The translations under genes were made by a program, and so were the position numbers. This document shows, piece by piece, positions 16,337 to 22,944 of a stretch of 22,944 nt of DNA; position 1 is the first letter of the stretch; each line of letters opens with the position of its first letter. A model generated the notes under the pieces. That model had not been told where the DNA came from and searched no databases. It saw nothing but the letters and a program-made list of their open reading frames with translations. The stretch covers positions 1 to 22,944 of the forward strand of contig JAGLDN010000150.1 of assembly GCA_023145575.1 (NCBI GenBank). The letters run 5' to 3'. The stretch is from Psychromonas sp. (GTDB taxonomy: Bacteria > Pseudomonadota > Gammaproteobacteria > Enterobacterales > Psychromonadaceae).

Positions 16337-16613
16337 TTTCTTAGTGGATAAATTTATGTTTTTGTCATATAACAAAGTATTAACAGATTGATTTTAAGTT
16401 AAATAACCAGAATTCGTAAAAATCAATACTTGTTAAACTTTCTATATTTCTCTTAATCGGAGATATATTGATTGAGAATAGTAAACGATTCATTGAACTG
16501 TTTTTTGGTAACTATAAAGGTATCAGCAAGGGGTATTAACACGAGTAATATCTATTAATTGTTATTTAAAGAACACATTCTTCGAATTGTGGTTAAAATA
16601 ATTATTACTAAGG
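16337..16613. other. Gap after rlmN, no recognised gene
   Basis: AT-rich DNA. A short plus-strand stretch near 16470-16540 reads ENSKRFIELFFGNYKGISKGY and looks protein-like, but it has no start signal and ends at once. I could not identify it. No clear terminator hairpin was seen. Confidence 0.3.
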
Positions 16614-16938
16614 GCATATCTCCGTGACGTAAAGATGCAACGCCCAATTTTAGTTCGGATGTGAGATCAAGGCATAACATGAGTGAATAGTTATCTTCTT
16701 TTCTAATGTTGTCACGCAGCGATGTCTTTCGTGCCTTGACTTACAGGGCAAGATAACTTGCACTAATCTAGGTTGTTTTAAAATCACGACCTAGAACGAC
16801 TCGTTAAGAATTAATATTTTATTTTAATTCGACCCTTGATGATCCACGGAGTTAATCATCTCAGAGGACAATTTTATGTTGAGTATATTGGTGCAATTTG
16901 CCTTGTTGACTTTTCATCTTTGAGTGGCATGGGTATAT
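16614..16938 (+). repeat. Complete MITE-like repeat abutting pilF
   Basis: This is the clearest full copy, about 325 bp. The left end CATATCTCCGTGACGTAAAG continues into ATGCAACG. The right end TTTTCATCTTTGAGTGGCAT continues into GGGTATATA; its reverse complement aligns with the left end. Between them lie the core GGCATAACATGAGTGAATAG, then TTATCTTCTTTTCTAATGTT and GTCACGCAGCG. After that come a GTTAAGAATTAATATTTTAT module and GTTAATCATCTCAGAGGACA with ATTTTATG. Its last bases lie directly against the pilF ATG at 16939. Confidence 0.7.
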
Positions 16939-17751
16939 ATGTTTTTAATTAAAAATCGCTCATTATTACTCATTTTTGTTTTGATTACATTGATTGCATT
17001 TATTTCAGGTTGTGTAACGAGTCAAGTCTCTGTAGCAAAAAAACATACAACATCTGGGTATAAAACATCTTTCGAGCCTGATAGGGCTGCGAAAAAACGC
17101 ATGCAATTAGCCCTGATTTATTTAAAAAATGATAAAATGCAACAAGCAAAAGCTAACCTACAAAAAGCACTTGAATACCAACCAGATAGTGCTATTATTA
17201 ATCGTGTTTTTGCATACTACTATCAAAAAGTTAATGAGCCTAAAATAGCTGAAAAATTTTATAAAAAATCAATTTCTTTAGATCCTAAAGATGGTGATAC
17301 GTATAATAATTATGGGCGATTTCTTTGTATTAAGGGGCGCTATAAAGCGGCTGAAAAAAACTTTTTAATGGCGATTAAGCAAACTTCTTATTTAGGTGTG
17401 GCTAATACTTATGAGAATGCGGGTTTATGTGCTGAAAAAGCAGGGGATAAAAATAAGGCAATTTATTATTATGGGTATGCACTGTCATACGATCCAAATA
17501 AATCATTTTTAAACCTATCACTCGCTAAATTAAATATTGATAAAAAAAATTTTAAAGCCGCGAACTTAAATTTATATTCTTACAAGAAAAAAAATAAAGA
17601 TTCAGCAGAAAGCTTATGGCAATTGATCCGTCTGAGTTATGCGACTGAGAAAACGGCAAACCTTAACAAATACGCTGGGAAACTCTTATCTGATTTTCCA
17701 GAATCACAACAAGCCATAAATTATTTAAATCAAAAATATACCGGAGACTAA
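16939..17751 (+). CDS. pilF: Type IV pilus biogenesis/stability lipoprotein PilF (PilW)
   Basis: This is a TPR lipoprotein of 270 residues that in pilus-bearing relatives helps the PilQ secretin assemble in the outer membrane. The N-terminus is a lipoprotein signal with lipobox ISGC (Cys25) after a hydrophobic stretch. TPR-type repeats follow, for example LALIYLKNDKMQQAKANLQK, then AEKFYKKSISLDPKDGDTYN and YGRFLCIKGRYKAAEKNF. The ATG at 16939 is preferred to the GTG at 16924, which lies inside the repeat element. The only ribosome-site candidate is GGG at 16931-16933, supplied by the repeat end. It is followed by rodZ with one base between. The pilABCD genes are not in their usual place in this window, so its pilus role here is open. 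Confidence 0.9.
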   Translation: MFLIKNRSLLLIFVLITLIAFISGCVTSQVSVAKKHTTSGYKTSFEPDRAAKKRMQLALIYLKNDKMQQAKANLQKALEYQPDSAIINRVFAYYYQKVNEPKIAEKFYKKSISLDPKDGDTYNNYGRFLCIKGRYKAAEKNFLMAIKQTSYLGVANTYENAGLCAEKAGDKNKAIYYYGYALSYDPNKSFLNLSLAKLNIDKKNFKAANLNLYSYKKKNKDSAESLWQLIRLSYATEKTANLNKYAGKLLSDFPESQQAINYLNQKYTGD

Positions 17752-17752
17752 A

Positions 17753-18763
17753 ATGAGCATTGAATCCGAAGATCCGCCAAATATTAAATCGTTAGGTTTA
17801 ACATTAAAGAGCTTGAGAGAAAGCGCTCTTTTATCTATTTCAAACGTATCAATAAGTTTAAGTATAAAAAGTTCAATTATCGAAGATATTGAACTGCGAT
17901 TAGATGAAGTTATTGATACTCGCATTTATTCAATGGTGTTTTTGCGAGGATACTTAATAAATTATGCAAAACTCGTTGGACTGAGTAACCTTGAAGATTT
18001 TACTGAATTCCATAAAATATTGGATGCTAAAAAAACTGAAATAATCTTAAATCAACCCGTTCAAAACTTTGGTCAAGTGAAGAAAAAATTGCATAACAGA
18101 TTTTTCTTTATTTTAATACTGATTGTGATTCTGATAGTAATAGGCTTAACTGTTTATTTTATAGTCGGAGTAAAAATGCATGACAAACCAAAAGTAGCTA
18201 GTATTGAACATATAAAGTCTAATTATAACAGTAATATGAATGAAGGCTCTGCTAGCAACGTGGTTTCACGACAGAACCTTGGCGATGTTTCTGGTAATAA
18301 AGCTTATGTGGATAAAACTGATAGGGTTGATCCTGATGGCAGTAAATCAGCTGGGGTTAAACCTGTTGGGGTTAAACCTATAGAGAATAAACAAAGAGTG
18401 ATTGAGCGGGAAAACATACAGCCGAATGCTCAAGATGTTCAATCTCAGTCAAAATACAGTAAAAATAAAAATGTCAGTGATCAATTTATTTTAAGATCAT
18501 CTCCAGACAAAACAATTGCGGCTCCAATGGTTGAAGCGTTAAAAATATCTTTTTTAAAGAATTGTTGGACTGAAATTTTTGATTCAACAAAAAAGCGGAT
18601 AGCTTATGGTCTATATAAAAAAGGTCGAATCATTAATGTCACAGGAACGCCTCCTTTTAAATTTAAATTAGGCGATCCAAGTGCGGTGTCTATTATGCGT
18701 AAAGGTAAAGAATTCACTCATTCCTTTCCTGCAGAGATTCCTGTAAGTTTCCAACTTAAATAA
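17753..18763 (+). CDS. rodZ: Cytoskeleton protein RodZ
   Basis: RodZ is a bitopic membrane protein linking MreB filaments to the elongation machinery and keeping rod shape. It has 336 residues (E. coli 337). The N-terminal HTH domain (about 12-80) contains LGLTLKSLRESALLSIS and MVFLRGYLINYAKLVGL. One transmembrane segment lies at about 117-140. A long polar linker follows, then the C-terminal domain (about 255-334) with LKISFLKNCWTEIFDSTKKR, PPFKFKLGDPSAV and PAEIPVSF. The linker has a small tandem duplication, GVKPVGVKP (about 18350-18380). CCGGAGACTAAA gives a good ribosome site, and the gene starts one base past the pilF stop, so they are co-transcribed. Gene order pilF-rodZ-ispG is conserved in gammaproteobacteria. 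Confidence 0.94.
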   Translation: MSIESEDPPNIKSLGLTLKSLRESALLSISNVSISLSIKSSIIEDIELRLDEVIDTRIYSMVFLRGYLINYAKLVGLSNLEDFTEFHKILDAKKTEIILNQPVQNFGQVKKKLHNRFFFILILIVILIVIGLTVYFIVGVKMHDKPKVASIEHIKSNYNSNMNEGSASNVVSRQNLGDVSGNKAYVDKTDRVDPDGSKSAGVKPVGVKPIENKQRVIERENIQPNAQDVQSQSKYSKNKNVSDQFILRSSPDKTIAAPMVEALKISFLKNCWTEIFDSTKKRIAYGLYKKGRIINVTGTPPFKFKLGDPSAVSIMRKGKEFTHSFPAEIPVSFQLK

Positions 18764-18783
18764 AATCAGAAAACAAATTATTT

Positions 18784-19893
18784 ATGAGTCATTCTTCGTC
18801 AATAATTAGGCGCGTGTCTAAACAAATAATGGTTGGCAATGTACCTGTTGGTGGTGATGCGCCAATTACTGTCCAATCCATGACAAATACATTGACAACA
18901 GATGTTGAAGCGACGGTTACCCAAATTAAGCGTTTGGAAGCAGTGGGGGCGGATATAGTTCGTGTTTCAGTGCCTACAATGAATGCAGCAGAGGCCTTTG
19001 CAGCAATAAAAAAACAAATATCAATTCCATTGATTGCTGATATTCATTTTGACTATCGCATTGCGTTAAAAGTTGCAGAGTTTGGCGCGGATTGCTTACG
19101 CATTAATCCTGGAAATATAGGCAATGAAAGCCGAATTCGTGATGTTGTTGATTGTGCAAAAAACTTAAATATACCGATCCGCATTGGCGTTAATGGCGGA
19201 TCACTAGAAGCCGATATTCAAGAAAAATATGGAGAGCCAACGGCGCAAGCACTCGTAGAATCTGCCTTACGTCATATCGACATTTTAGATAGATTAAATT
19301 TTCAACAATTTAAAGTCAGCGTTAAAGCTTCTGATGTATCGCTTGCTGTTGAATCATATCAATTACTTGCCAAACAAATTGTTCAACCTTTACACCTTGG
19401 CATAACAGAAGCTGGTGGTTTACGTAGTGGATCTGTTAAGTCAGCTGTTGGACTTGGTTTATTATTAGCTCAAGGCATTGGTGATACCTTACGGGTGTCT
19501 CTAGCGGCAGATCCTGTTGAAGAAATTAAAGTTGGTTTTGATATATTAAAGTCATTGCGTCTCCGTAGTCGTGGCATTAATTTTATTGCCTGTCCTACAT
19601 GTTCCCGTCAAGAATTTGATGTTATTGGAACAGTTAACGCATTAGAAGAGCGTCTAGAAGATATTCTTATGCCGCTGGATGTTTCTATCATAGGCTGTGT
19701 TGTTAATGGCCCTGGAGAAGCATTAATCTCTGATATTGGCATCACGGGTGGGAAAAACAAAAGTGGTTATTATGAAGATGGTAAACGACAGCGAACGCGG
19801 TTTGATAATGAAAATGTCATTGATCAATTAGAGTCGAAAATTCGAGCAAGAGTTAGCCGAAGTAACGAAGCTAATTTTATCATCAAGGTTTAA
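18784..19893 (+). CDS. ispG: 4-hydroxy-3-methylbut-2-en-1-yl diphosphate synthase IspG (GcpE)
   Basis: IspG reduces MEcPP to HMBPP, the sixth enzyme of the seven-step MEP isoprenoid pathway, using a [4Fe-4S] cluster. It has 369 residues (E. coli 372). Cluster ligands are Cys270 and Cys273 (ACPTCSRQEFD), Cys305 (IIGCVVNGPGEA) and Glu312, at the same numbers as in E. coli. The TIM-barrel start PITVQSMTNTLTTDVEAT, IPLIADIHFDYRIAL and LRINPGNIG are also strongly conserved. It begins 20 bp after rodZ and is likely in the same transcript. In relatives hisS usually comes next; here the conserved order stops and accessory DNA begins. Confidence 0.97.
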   Translation: MSHSSSIIRRVSKQIMVGNVPVGGDAPITVQSMTNTLTTDVEATVTQIKRLEAVGADIVRVSVPTMNAAEAFAAIKKQISIPLIADIHFDYRIALKVAEFGADCLRINPGNIGNESRIRDVVDCAKNLNIPIRIGVNGGSLEADIQEKYGEPTAQALVESALRHIDILDRLNFQQFKVSVKASDVSLAVESYQLLAKQIVQPLHLGITEAGGLRSGSVKSAVGLGLLLAQGIGDTLRVSLAADPVEEIKVGFDILKSLRLRSRGINFIACPTCSRQEFDVIGTVNALEERLEDILMPLDVSIIGCVVNGPGEALISDIGITGGKNKSGYYEDGKRQRTRFDNENVIDQLESKIRARVSRSNEANFIIKV

Positions 19894-19989
19894 ATCAACT
19901 GCCAGTGATGATATGAACGATCCCCTTACGAATATACCTTTATTACCTCAAAGTGCAATATCAGCCGCGTATTCAATGATCTAAATAAA

Positions 19990-20152
19990 ACGCAACATGA
20001 GGTTATGGTTATTCCCTTTTCGAATGTCATAACATAGCGCCACCTTTAATTTCATAAAACTCCGATTGCGCGCATCACGTTATGGCAACTTGAGCCATTT
20101 AGCAACGTTATAAGATTATTCATTGGGAATAACTAGCAGATGTTACGCAGTA
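19990..20152. repeat. Repeat-family core in inverted pair
   Basis: ACGCAACATGAGGTTATGGT, continuing into TATTCCCTTTTC and ATGTCATAAC (19990-20035), is the family core. A second, inverted copy lies at about 20105-20152 (CGTTATAAGATTATTCATTG, then GGAATAACTAG and ATGTTACGC). The two face each other around about 70 bp. The terminal module was not clear, so this is a partial or rearranged copy. Confidence 0.5.
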
Positions 20153-20190
20153 AACTAAAATTTAATATGAAAAACTGATAAAGTGTAGCT

Positions 20191-20559
20191 ATGAATAAAA
20201 ATAAATATTTGAACTGTATATTGATCACCTTGTAACATCATTGAGCTACATAACAGCAACTGGTTTATCTAATCTTCTCGATGGAGAAATTAGCCACGAG
20301 CAAAATATTCGTTTTTTATACAATAGAAGTTTAGCTCGGCCGATTTATGGAAAATGTAAAAAAAGAATTGCGTGAAATTGAATCTTATGATCTCGTTTTA
20401 ATTCTTGATGACACGGTTCAAGTTACACCATTTTTGAATGAAAATGAACTTATTAGCTGGCATTTTGATCAAAGTGTTGGTCGTTCCGTTAAAGGTATTA
20501 ACTTGTTTAATTGCATTTATACCCATCACACCTTCAGATCCTCGTTTAAGGACACCTGA
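20191..20559 (+). pseudogene. Truncated IS4-like DDE transposase with frameshifts
   Basis: Three plus-strand frames follow one another: MNKNKYL at 20191; then ELYIDHLVTSLSYITATGLS with NLLDGEISHEQNIRFLYN (about 20211-20325); then MENVKKELREIES, LVLILDDTVQVTPFLNENEL and ISWHFDQSVGRSVKGINLFN (20347-20525). This is the N-terminal third of an IS4-like transposase, in which -ATGLS-LLDG--SHD-ITRFL and -LIFDDTI---P-TDENE---WHFDHS-GR-VKGINLLN- are characteristic. The first catalytic Asp is in LILDDT. At least two frameshifts and loss of everything after NCIYT make it dead. Confidence 0.65.
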
Positions 20560-20569
20560 GTAATTTCTT

Positions 20570-20945
20570 TTCAAGGCGCAATGCTCCCTTCGGTAGGGTT
20601 AAACAAAAGACTTTAACCCTTTATTGTTATTCATTTTGGCAAGGGAATAACCATTCTCTTCAATCAAGGCCTTGTCTCTACGCTTTTAAATTCTCGCTGA
20701 AACCTGCATCTTCAGGTGTGATGGCTATATATCAAAGCACAAAAATATACTCTTGAGGCAAGGCATCAAGAAAGGTATCATGGGTAGTTTTTAACTGCGT
20801 AACACCAGTAACCAGTTAAGAATTCAAGTCTTTATTTTTAATTCAATCTTTGTTGTTTAACCCATTAATAAATAAAGGTCAATTTTCTATTACACGTGAG
20901 TGGTTAATTTGACCTACTGACGTTGCATTACTATACTGACACGAC
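20570..20945. repeat. Two diverged partial copies of the MITE-like repeat
   Basis: The first piece ends TGCATCTTCAGGTGTGATGG then CTATA (20705-20730), a diverged terminal module, and contains an inverted core (GGAATAACCATTCTC, 20645-20659). The second (about 20735-20945) contains GTTAAGAATTCAAGTCTTTA followed by TTTTTAATTC and AAAGGTCAATTTTC. These are the modules found in the copies at 6318-6460 and 8515-8753. It ends near GACGTTGCATTACTATA. Boundaries are approximate. Confidence 0.5.
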
Positions 20946-20966
20946 AAAATGGTCGGAGAAAATACA

Positions 20967-21551
20967 ATGATTAATAATATTAGTGTAATTGATCGTACTA
21001 GTTATCAACGGCTGTGTTTAGGGGAAATTATATACACGCCAGAAGAGTTACTAAGACAATATCCTGATTGGGGTGGCTTTAAAAATCTAGATGAGGATAT
21101 ATATGCTATAACTCTTGTGAGACATACGGAGTTCGCGGGTGCCCACTGGGAGGTGTACTTGCATGCAGTTACGACCAACCTTATTAAAGTTGACCTAATA
21201 CGGAAGGGTTATAGGGTGATTTACGGCGCAATCATGCCACTAAAATTCTCAACCGCTTATTTCGATTATTTCGAACTGGATATTGAACTTGAGCGCACTG
21301 TGAATGATGTGTTTAAGTTCTTAGTTCATCTTGCTATTCTAAATGGACCTTGGAAGGGCTTAGATGGCCTCCCATATGATTGCCAAGATTTTGCCCTCAA
21401 CTTCATGAGATATTTTGGCTTGTCAGATGGACAACTTCTTAAATATGAATTAAGACACATTGCCACTAGGCGTTTTCCTCCTCTCATCACTGAATATAAT
21501 GATAAAAAGCTAAGATTTGAAAATTGTTTGTTTTTAGAACATAACTATTAG
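20967..21551 (+). CDS. Unknown protein with possible permuted papain-like (LRAT/NlpC-P60-type) Cys/His motifs
   Basis: I do not recognise this 194-residue protein as a named family. It has no signal peptide or membrane segment. Two features stand out: an early AGAHWEVYLHA (His60-Trp61) and a later YDCQDFALNFM (Cys139). In circularly permuted papain-fold proteins (LRAT, PPPDE and related groups) a His-Trp motif comes first and an N-C-x-x-F motif carrying the nucleophile comes second. That layout fits here, but it is inference from two motifs. The ATG at 20967 is chosen because GGAG (20955-20958) lies 8 bases before it; the earlier in-frame ATG at 20949 has none. The gene sits alone between repeat copies and next to an integrase relic, so acquisition by transfer is plausible. 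It appears intact. Confidence 0.7.
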   Translation: MINNISVIDRTSYQRLCLGEIIYTPEELLRQYPDWGGFKNLDEDIYAITLVRHTEFAGAHWEVYLHAVTTNLIKVDLIRKGYRVIYGAIMPLKFSTAYFDYFELDIELERTVNDVFKFLVHLAILNGPWKGLDGLPYDCQDFALNFMRYFGLSDGQLLKYELRHIATRRFPPLITEYNDKKLRFENCLFLEHNY

Positions 21552-21589
21552 TGTGAGGAGTGAAACGCCATTTGGTTCTTTTTGAAACA

Positions 21590-21655
21590 GATTGATAGTA
21601 AACCTGCTGCTACGCTAACAAGTTGAAACATTCTTCAAGTCACATGGGTATAATA
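21590..21655 (+). repeat. Right end of MITE-like repeat adjoining the integrase relic
   Basis: AACAAGTTGAAACATTCTTC continues into AAGTCACATGGGTATAA. This is the terminal module as in the copy at 16614-16938 (TTGAGTGGCATGGGTATATA). Coming from the higher-coordinate side, the recognisable integrase reading stops exactly at the terminal TATAA, so this end marks the break. Confidence 0.55.
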
Positions 21656-21923
21656 CTTTTGAAAACAACAAGACTTATGCATTTCAGGCTTGATTTTGTG
21701 TAGATGGCACTATATTTTTATCAACAGCAAGGTGAGACAAAAATTGTTTAACACAAACCTTAGGATTGACAGTAAGCGTCTCTCTTGATTGGAAATTATG
21801 AAATTTGATATCGCGAACAGATCAATGTGTATAGCTTATTTCAGTGCTATAAGCATACCCCCCTTCCACCGCAATATACACTTGGCGTTGATCAATAATA
21901 GAATGTTTACCTGTTGTTGTCAT
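21656..21923 (-). pseudogene. Truncated IntI-like tyrosine recombinase (integrase) relic
   Basis: From ATG at 21923 the minus strand reads RQVYIAVEGGYAYSTEISYT-H, then TGA, then SVRDIKFHNFQSRETL, VKQFLSHLAVDKNIVPSTQN and QA. A TGA and then a TAA lie where an integron-integrase-like protein has NQALNALVFLYK-VL. The remaining residues (NA, VLLFSKVL) still line up, so only the stops break the frame. The pattern Y-(S)-TE--Y--W---FI-FH----P and VE-FLSHLAV---V--STQNQA belongs to the N-terminal SAM-like domain shared by IntI and related phage-type integrases. The first TGA sits where a Trp is expected. The catalytic C-terminal domain is missing, cut at the repeat end near 21655. Integron class versus other integrase cannot be settled from this piece. 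Confidence 0.6.
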
Positions 21924-22039
21924 TTAGCACCTGAATATCACTGAAATATCTAATATTGACGCTATGCATGATTTTAAATACAAATATATGTTTATAGTGA
22001 AATAAATCTAGTACAAGTGATTTTCAGGGTAATTTTACA

Positions 22040-22798
22040 CTACGCAAAATGCTGAGTCTCTCCATCATCTTTAAACAGTTTTTCTATGACCTCTTTAAAT
22101 AGACCATAAGCATAACAATTTTCATCAAATGTATTTATCATCTCGGTGTAACATTGTGTATAAAGGGGAATAGTCCATTTTGCATGAGTCACCGCTGCAG
22201 CTAAAATACTAGGATAAAGAGCCTTCATTCTCGTATAATTATCAACGCACATATGAATATATCCTGGTATAAATATTGGAATATCAGACCTATTTTTCTG
22301 TCTATATCTATAGTTTTCCCTATTATAATATGACAACTCACGTATCAGAGTAGGAACTGTATAATCTTCTCGTCGATCAACCAATAAAAGGTTGTTTTTG
22401 CGGCAAGATAAAAGTTCAAGTATTACCTCGATCGACATTATATCTGTTTCATCTACTGGAATATCATCCGTATACTCATCTCCATTCTCATCATTGTGTG
22501 GATGCCTATATGTTTTATTTGCTACCTTAATTGTATCTTTTGGAAAGTTTTTAAAACCCGTATCTAGCATTGCTACAACATCTGTAATAAGATTTAATGT
22601 ATGCTGGACTTCATGTTTTTCGAGATCAGTATGCTCATAATACGATAGAACTTTTGAGAGCATGCCCTCATTGACTTCAATCCCTTTTGGCATAAAAGAT
22701 ACTTTAGCATTCATAAATATAAATCTTTTTTTCGTATGATAATCATTAACAGCTTGAATTGGTCCATATTGGGTTGGAGGTATTTTTGGTGTTAACAT
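22040..22798 (-). CDS. Hypothetical protein of unknown family
   Basis: This is an intact reading frame of 252 codons that I do not recognise. No signal peptide or membrane helix is visible. The first third is mixed (MLTPKIPPTQYGPIQAVND). The middle has a very acidic, His-containing loop (HPHNDENGDEYTDDIPVDET, about residues 99-118), followed by a helical stretch (MSIEVILELLSC). The last part is rich in Tyr (LSYYNRENYRYRQ; YIHMCVDNYTRMKALYPS) and ends in a helix, YGLFKEVIEKLFKDD. A weak GGGA lies about 12 bases before the ATG at 22798; a later Met at residue 29 is a possible alternative. It is AT-rich, flanked by the integrase relic and window edge, and may be transferred DNA. Function unknown. 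Confidence 0.65.
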   Translation of the reverse strand: MLTPKIPPTQYGPIQAVNDYHTKKRFIFMNAKVSFMPKGIEVNEGMLSKVLSYYEHTDLEKHEVQHTLNLITDVVAMLDTGFKNFPKDTIKVANKTYRHPHNDENGDEYTDDIPVDETDIMSIEVILELLSCRKNNLLLVDRREDYTVPTLIRELSYYNRENYRYRQKNRSDIPIFIPGYIHMCVDNYTRMKALYPSILAAAVTHAKWTIPLYTQCYTEMINTFDENCYAYGLFKEVIEKLFKDDGETQHFA

Positions 22799-22944
22799 AT
22801 TGATTTTTATCCCATGCTATATTAAATTATTTATTTAGTTATCGTCTTATGTCAAATTGTTCTATTACATTATTTATAAAAAGTTAATTATAGCAATAGT
22901 AAAATATATAATTTATAACATCTATTATCAGACGTCAACTACCT

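Noticed and set aside
21552..22039. Integron attC sites near the integrase relic
   Set aside because: GCTAACAAGTTGAAAC at about 21605-21620 looked like a half site, but it aligns with the terminal module of the repeat family and no paired site was found.
1..22944. CRISPR arrays, tRNA or rRNA genes
   Set aside because: No regularly spaced direct repeats and no tRNA or rRNA signature seen on either strand; the repeats present are dispersed, not arrayed.

Overview
The window looks like part of the chromosome of a low-GC marine gammaproteobacterium. The proteins read most like the Psychromonas/Moritella/Vibrio side of the class; this is a judgement from protein resemblance and gene order, with no search run. 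Housekeeping genes are intact and in familiar blocks. The spaces between them are long and full of decayed mobile DNA, as in a genome going through IS expansion and gene loss.

Layout. (1) 1-1253: a repeat end, a decayed ISKra4-like transposase on the minus strand, and another repeat end. (2) 1254-5909: dciA (minus), an M23 peptidase gene split by a frameshift in a run of ten A, then secA and mutT. (3) 5910-7735: an IS1634-like transposase remnant, repeat copies and nadC (minus). (4) 7800-10790: coaE, a 1.45-kb decayed stretch with a nuclease-like pseudogene, then zapD and yacG. In Vibrio-type genomes this block also carries pilABCD between nadC and coaE, and ampD beside nadC; neither is here. 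(5) 10812-14493: a repeat, yciH (minus), and a Fur-box-controlled ferrous iron operon feoA-feoB-feoC. (6) 14494-19893: a gene-poor stretch, then the conserved rlmN-pilF-rodZ-ispG block, with a repeat inserted directly against the pilF start. (7) 19894-22944: an accessory tail where hisS would be expected. It holds repeat pieces, a truncated IS4-like transposase, an unknown protein with papain-like Cys/His motifs, an IntI-like tyrosine recombinase relic, and an unknown minus-strand gene.

The most striking feature is a dispersed repeat family, about 300 bp when complete, with imperfect terminal inverted repeats ending TTTACGTCACATGGGTATA. I count about ten full or partial copies, in most of the large intergenic gaps. 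It has no coding capacity I can see and behaves like a MITE. One copy end abuts the break in the ISKra4-like transposase, another the break in the integrase relic, and a third supplies the bases just before the pilF ATG.

The intact genes cover protein export (SecA), replication start (DciA), nucleotide-pool cleaning (MutT), cofactor synthesis (NadC, CoaE, IspG), division and cell shape (ZapD, RodZ, YacG as gyrase inhibitor), iron uptake (FeoABC), and rRNA/tRNA methylation (RlmN).
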